NCBI GenBank assembly: GCA_934408795.1
Contig: CAKRVQ010000034.1
Location: 1-8,447 of the forward strand
Length of the DNA: 8,447 bases
Origin: an uncultured Eubacteriales bacterium
GTDB taxonomy: Bacteria > Bacillota > Clostridia > Oscillospirales > Acutalibacteraceae
Direction: 5' to 3'
The notes below the pieces were generated by a model. The model had not been told where the DNA came from, searched no databases, and saw nothing but the letters and a program-made list of their open reading frames with translations. A program made the translations under genes and the position numbers. Shown here piece by piece: positions 5,651 through 8,447 of this stretch; position 1 is the first letter of the stretch, and the number at the start of each line of letters is the position of its first letter.

Positions 5651-6766
5651 TCAAACGGAATATTTTTCTGTGATCTTTACCATTTTGTCCCAATTCTTTT
5701 CCATTGACGAAACGAGTTTGAACTGGGTGCGGCAGCGGACCAGATTGTGATCGGGATATTGAGTCTTAAAATATGTATCTCCGTTGAGATAGTCGGTAAG
5801 GAACCGCATTCCGCATTCGAGCGTAAGCATTTTTGCTCCTATCGGCAAAAGATCTTTTTCCTTATCCGTGAGTGAGCTTCCGCAGGCTTCAAGATATCCT
5901 TTGGTAAACTGCTCATAAAGGTTAAGGTCGATCTCAACCAACGAAAGCTCCCTTTCGTCCTCGGCACCGGTGCTTGCGCCTATCCTTATCGAGTCGCCGA
6001 AGTCGCTTGCCGAAAATCCGGGCATTATCGTGTCAAGGTCGATAAGACATATGGGCTCGTCCGTCTTCTTGTCAAAAAGAATGTTGTTGAGTTTCGTGTC
6101 GTTGTGAGTCACCCTCAGCGGTATCTCGCCTTTTCGGTTGGCACTTACCAGTATTTCGGTAAAGTCCTTACGGCTCAGCGCAAATTCTATTTCCTTTTCC
6201 GCGGTGCCGACCCTGCCTGCCTTGTCGGCCTTTATTGCTTCAAGAAGCGCGTTAAAGCGGGAGGGGGTGTTATGAAAGTCCTTTATCGTCTCATGCAGCG
6301 TGTCGGCGGGATAGTCGGAGAGCATCATCATAAAGTCGCCGACTGCATAACCGCATTTTCTGAAATCTTCGGGTTTGTTAACAAGATTGTATGTTGTGGC
6401 TTGACCGATATAGGGGTACATTCTCCAATAAAGACCTTCGGCATCCACAAAGTAGTTTTTTCCGTCTTTGGCAGGAAGCACGGACAGTGTATTGCGGTCG
6501 GGATCCTTTCCCGCAGTGATGAGCTTGCGTTTTATAAAAGCAGTGACATTTGCGATGTTCTCCATAACATCGGCGGGGTTCGGGAAAACGGACTGATTTA
6601 TATGCTGAAGGGTATATTTGCTTACTTCCCCGTTCTCGTTTTGGCAGGTGACGAGGAAAGTATCGTTTATATGACCGTCGCCGTAGGCTCTGGCGGAGGT
6701 GATGTTGCCTTTGACCGGAAAATGCGAAACGATATTTTCAATAGAATTCAGATCCATATTTATCAA
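5651..6766 (-). CDS. nahK: N-acetylhexosamine 1-kinase (aminoglycoside phosphotransferase fold)
   Basis: This cytoplasmic enzyme is expected to phosphorylate GlcNAc and GalNAc at C1 with ATP, as in the galacto-N-biose/lacto-N-biose pathway known from bifidobacteria (EC 2.7.1.162). Numbered from the TTG start, the 371-residue protein has YGDGHIN at 28-34, Y-L-Q nucleotide-site features near 51-55, and SVFPNPADVMENIANVT near 59-75. The kinase core follows: RVTHNDTKLNNILFD at 218-232 (catalytic D223), IDLDTIMPG at 242-250 and DFGDSIRIGAST at 255-266; ECGMRFLTDYLNGD is at 317-330. These match Bifidobacterium longum NahK, recalled from memory, almost along the full length. The start is chosen as TTG 6766 because AAAGGTG lies close upstream. 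ATG 6757 is a good alternative, but the site is then 13 bases away. ATG 6811 would fall upstream of the transcription start. No lnpA, lnpC or lnpD homologue adjoins it here. A rather more general sugar-1-kinase activity is possible. Confidence 0.92.
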   Translation of the reverse strand: MINMDLNSIENIVSHFPVKGNITSARAYGDGHINDTFLVTCQNENGEVSKYTLQHINQSVFPNPADVMENIANVTAFIKRKLITAGKDPDRNTLSVLPAKDGKNYFVDAEGLYWRMYPYIGQATTYNLVNKPEDFRKCGYAVGDFMMMLSDYPADTLHETIKDFHNTPSRFNALLEAIKADKAGRVGTAEKEIEFALSRKDFTEILVSANRKGEIPLRVTHNDTKLNNILFDKKTDEPICLIDLDTIMPGFSASDFGDSIRIGASTGAEDERELSLVEIDLNLYEQFTKGYLEACGSSLTDKEKDLLPIGAKMLTLECGMRFLTDYLNGDTYFKTQYPDHNLVRCRTQFKLVSSMEKNWDKMVKITEKYSV

Positions 6767-6790
6767 AGAGCACCTTTCCGTTTGTAGTGT

Positions 6791-6804
6791 ACGCTTATAA
6801 GCGT
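6791..6804. promoter_or_regulatory. Candidate operator: perfect 14-base palindrome in the nahK leader
   Basis: ACGCTTATAAGCGT reads the same on both strands. It sits right after the predicted nahK transcription start (near 6806) and about 13 bases before the AAAGGTG ribosome binding site, the classic place for a repressor operator. In RNA it could also form a small hairpin, but with almost no loop, so a DNA-binding role is more likely. Confidence 0.55.
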
Positions 6805-6812
6805 GCCACAAT

Positions 6813-6841
6813 ATGATAACATATTTTTTCGATTTTTACAA
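6813..6841 (-). promoter_or_regulatory. Promoter of nahK
   Basis: On the minus strand TTGTAA (6836-6841) and TATCAT (6813-6818) are 17 bases apart, with TGT before the -10 (extended -10). The -10 has 5 of 6 consensus bases and the -35 has 4. Transcription would start near 6806, giving a leader of about 40 nt. Confidence 0.75.
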
Positions 6842-6871
6842 GTATTAAATAAGAAACAGGGGCCGAAACGG

Positions 6872-6900
6872 TTGAAATCAAGGGCGGGGAATGGTATACT
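6872..6900 (+). promoter_or_regulatory. Strong promoter upstream of the non-coding RNA / transporter leader
   Basis: TTGAAA (6872-6877) and TATACT (6895-6900) are 17 bases apart, each with 5 of 6 consensus bases, and TGG makes an extended -10. It points away from the nahK promoter; the two -35 boxes are 30 bases apart. Transcription would begin near 6907. No reading frame with a binding site follows within 250 bases. Confidence 0.75.
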
Positions 6901-6906
6901 TGACAC

Positions 6907-7025
6907 TGTCGACCTGTGTCGAAACGCGTTGATGACCAAATGTCGCCGCAGCGATACTTCGTGGGTTCCTTGTTGTATTGCTCCTAAACGCCCGATGACA
7001 GAGCCTGTAGCCACCGCTCTTTTTG
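6907..7025 (+). ncRNA. Candidate structured small RNA or attenuating leader, about 120 nt
   Basis: The segment runs from a strong promoter's predicted start to an intrinsic terminator and has no coding frame with a ribosome binding site. Visible stems are TCGAC/GTCGA around CTGT near 6909-6922, and a long hairpin at 6950-6982. In the latter, AGCGATAC (6950-6957) pairs with GTATTGCT (6975-6982), and CGTGG (6960-6964) pairs with CCTTG (6968-6972) across a TT/TT internal loop. The terminator stem is the third. A competing 4-bp stem, ACAG (6998-7001) with CTGT (7005-7008), excludes the terminator stem. It does not match any RNA family I can recognise. It could be a free small RNA, or a leader that lets transcription continue into the transporter gene 134 bases downstream under some condition. 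Confidence 0.5.
7000..7024 (+). terminator. Intrinsic terminator of the candidate RNA
   Basis: AGAGC (7000-7004) pairs with GCTCT (7016-7020) around an 11-nt loop, and T continues to 7024. The stem is short, which would suit a terminator with partial read-through into the downstream transporter gene. Confidence 0.5.
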
Positions 7026-7070
7026 TAACTGCCGTCATTTATAATTAAATGCGGATAATATCTGTTTTAT

Positions 7071-7076
7071 TATAAT
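7071..7076 (+). promoter_or_regulatory. Possible -10 box for the transporter gene
   Basis: A perfect TATAAT lies 82 bases before the start codon, but no recognisable -35 is at a 16-18 base distance and no TG extension precedes it. Another TATAAT at 7040-7045 has the same weakness. If neither is used, the transporter depends on the promoter at 6872-6900 and read-through of the terminator. Between here and the gene lies a GC-rich patch with CCCGCGGG near 7091-7098 and an imperfect AATAAA/TTTATT pairing. Confidence 0.25.
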
Positions 7077-7158
7077 CTCGGCATTTAGGCCCGCGGGTGC
7101 GCACAACGCGAATAAAACACTGACTCAAAATAGGAATGTTTATTACAGAGGAGAAAAA

Positions 7159-8424
7159 ATGATACCTGCCATAATCGCTTTTGCTCTTACTTATGTGTTG
7201 ATGATCGCCCTGCCGAAGTACAGGTGCTATGTCGCACTTGTTTCTGCCGTTATTACGGTGGTATTCGGCTTCCTCCCGATAGGAAACGTGTTCGGTGCCG
7301 TGGATTGGAACATCATCCTTATGCTTTCCGGCACGATGATAACAGTATCATATTTCATCGAGTCTAAGATGCCCAACCGCCTTGCAGATGCGATACTGTC
7401 AGTCTGTCCGAACATTATGACGGCGACGGTCGCGATGTCTCTTTTTGCGGGTCTGGTCTCCGCGTTTATAGATAATGTCGCCACGGTGCTTATGATCGCA
7501 CCTGTCGGCATTGCAGTGTCCAAAAAACTGAAGATCTCACCGGTGTCGATGATAATCGCCATCGCGGTGTCTTCGAATCTTCAGGGCGCCGCGACCCTTG
7601 TGGGCGATACAACATCCATAATGCTCGGCGGCGCAGCAGGTATGAATTTTAATGACTTTTTCTTTATGAACGGTAAACCGGGAATCTTCTGGGCAGTGCA
7701 GCTCGGAGCGGTTGCGACCGTTCCCATAATAATGTTTCTGTTCAGAAAACACCGTGAAAAAATATCAATAAAAGAACGCACCGAGGTCAACGGCATAATG
7801 CCGTCTGTGTTCCTCCTTCTTACGGTGGGACTTTTGATCGCGGCATCGTTTATAGAGAATAAGCCGGAAATTACAAACGGTCTGATTTGTACCGTTGTGG
7901 CGGTTTGTGCCGTAGTCCGGTCAATAATAAAGAATAAAAACATCTCCGGCCTTAAAAATGCAATAAGTGAATTCGATTGGCAGACCATATTGCTTCTCGC
8001 AAGCCTTTTCATAGTAATTGCGGGTGTTGAAAATATGGGCGTTATTGACGAGATCAGTCATATAATGGTAAAATTCGGCGGAAGCAGTCGATTCCTTATG
8101 TATACGATAATCGTCTTCGGTTCGGTGCTGATATCCGCGTTTATAGACAATATACCGTATGTGGCAACAATGCTTCCCGTCGTTACTGCGATCTCCGCTT
8201 CAATGGAATGCGATCCGAACCTCTTCTATTTCGGTCTTCTCATAGGAGCCACGCTCGGCGGAAACATAACTCCGATCGGAGCAAGTGCCAATATCGCAGG
8301 TATAGGCATATTGAAAAAGAACGGGTACGAAGTTAAAAACAGTGACTTCTTCAGAATAGGTGTCCCGTTCACTGCGGTCGCGGTACTTGCGGGTTATGCG
8401 TTCTGCTGGTTTGTCTGGGCGTGA
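7159..8424 (+). CDS. SLC13 / ArsB-NhaD type ion transporter superfamily permease
   Basis: This 421-residue protein is hydrophobic throughout, with about 10-12 membrane segments, for example at 3-19, 23-44, 49-67, 84-119, 176-195, 214-231, 239-257, 275-291, 312-328 and 400-420. The two halves repeat: SAFIDNVATVLMIAPV (101-116) mirrors SAFIDNIPYVATMLPV (326-341), and SNLQGAATLVGD (139-150) mirrors GGNITPIGASAN (367-378). These hairpin-loop signatures are typical of the ArsB/NhaD branch, which moves arsenite, Na+/H+ or small organic anions across the inner membrane. Length is normal for the family. The ATG start has AGAGGAG just upstream. No arsR, arsC or other substrate-telling gene adjoins it, so the substrate is not assigned. 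The leader region with a terminator suggests that expression may be controlled at the RNA level. Confidence 0.9.
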   Translation: MIPAIIAFALTYVLMIALPKYRCYVALVSAVITVVFGFLPIGNVFGAVDWNIILMLSGTMITVSYFIESKMPNRLADAILSVCPNIMTATVAMSLFAGLVSAFIDNVATVLMIAPVGIAVSKKLKISPVSMIIAIAVSSNLQGAATLVGDTTSIMLGGAAGMNFNDFFFMNGKPGIFWAVQLGAVATVPIIMFLFRKHREKISIKERTEVNGIMPSVFLLLTVGLLIAASFIENKPEITNGLICTVVAVCAVVRSIIKNKNISGLKNAISEFDWQTILLLASLFIVIAGVENMGVIDEISHIMVKFGGSSRFLMYTIIVFGSVLISAFIDNIPYVATMLPVVTAISASMECDPNLFYFGLLIGATLGGNITPIGASANIAGIGILKKNGYEVKNSDFFRIGVPFTAVAVLAGYAFCWFVWA

Positions 8425-8431
8425 ATATTGC

Positions 8432-8445
8432 CCGCGGAATCGCGG
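8432..8445 (+). terminator. Possible start of a terminator hairpin after the transporter gene (cut by the window edge)
   Basis: CCGCG (8432-8436) pairs with CGCGG (8441-8445) around GAAT, eight bases after the stop codon. The sequence ends two bases later, so a T-run cannot be seen. Confidence 0.3.
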
Positions 8446-8447
8446 AT

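Noticed and set aside
6104..6787. 227-residue plus-strand open frame
   Set aside because: It is the antisense shadow of nahK, which has strong family motifs; the shadow frame has no ribosome binding site and no family-like sequence.
6767..6811. Longer nahK start at ATG 6811
   Set aside because: It lies upstream of the predicted transcription start, next to the -10 box, and has no ribosome binding site.
5111..6923. TGTCGAA / TTCGACA as a scattered operator
   Set aside because: The 7-base word occurs about five times, including inside the membrane protein gene. That is only modestly above chance, and apart from the tandem pair at 4424-4443 the spacing is irregular.
6981..7012. Similarity to the fluoride riboswitch core (AAACGC, then GATGAC, then a CCTGTAG stretch)
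   Set aside because: The 5' half is missing: no GG-rich arm pairs with CTCC and the usual GATGG segment is absent upstream. The match is short and likely due to chance.

Overview
The window looks like part of a chromosome from a low-to-mid GC Bacillota bacterium, most likely a gut-type clostridium. The reasons are strong GGAGG-type ribosome binding sites before every gene, frequent TTG and GTG starts, promoters with a 17-base spacer and a TG-extended -10, a DtxR-type regulator of clostridial style, and an N-acetylhexosamine 1-kinase. No phage, insertion sequence, CRISPR array, tRNA or rRNA is visible.

Layout. (1) Positions 4308 down to 1, minus strand: a tight four-gene operon read from one promoter (4338-4366). 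It encodes a NAD-dependent sugar epimerase/reductase-like protein, a TIM-barrel sugar isomerase/epimerase, a GT2 glycosyltransferase of the polyprenyl-phosphate sugar synthase type, and a large polytopic membrane protein that leaves the window at the left edge. Each gene overlaps the next by 4 bases (ATGA, TTGA, TTGA), which implies translational coupling. The set suggests that a sugar is made or modified, loaded on a lipid carrier by the GT2 enzyme, and used or moved by the membrane protein for a cell-surface glycan. (2) 4309-4710: a divergent intergenic region with two back-to-back promoters, a tandem 10-base repeat and a GC-rich inverted repeat. (3) 4711-5088, plus strand: a short DtxR/MntR-family metal-responsive repressor that keeps its primary metal ligands. 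(4) 5089-5650: a mostly non-coding stretch holding terminators and a convincing 66-residue small gene on the minus strand. (5) 5651-6766, minus strand: nahK, N-acetylhexosamine 1-kinase, with its own promoter and a perfect 14-base palindrome in its leader. (6) 6842-7158: back-to-back with the nahK promoter is a strong plus-strand promoter. It is followed by about 120 nt of structured non-coding sequence ending in an intrinsic terminator, which could be a small RNA or an attenuating leader. (7) 7159-8424, plus strand: an SLC13/ArsB-NhaD (ion transporter superfamily) permease.

The most notable items are regulatory. A terminator hairpin after nahK contains the Shine-Dalgarno sequence of the next small gene, and its U-tract runs into that gene's TTG start. 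A promoter/structured RNA/terminator module precedes the transporter. The 14-base palindrome sits at the nahK transcription start. All assignments come from reading the sequence and from memory of protein families; no database search was possible.
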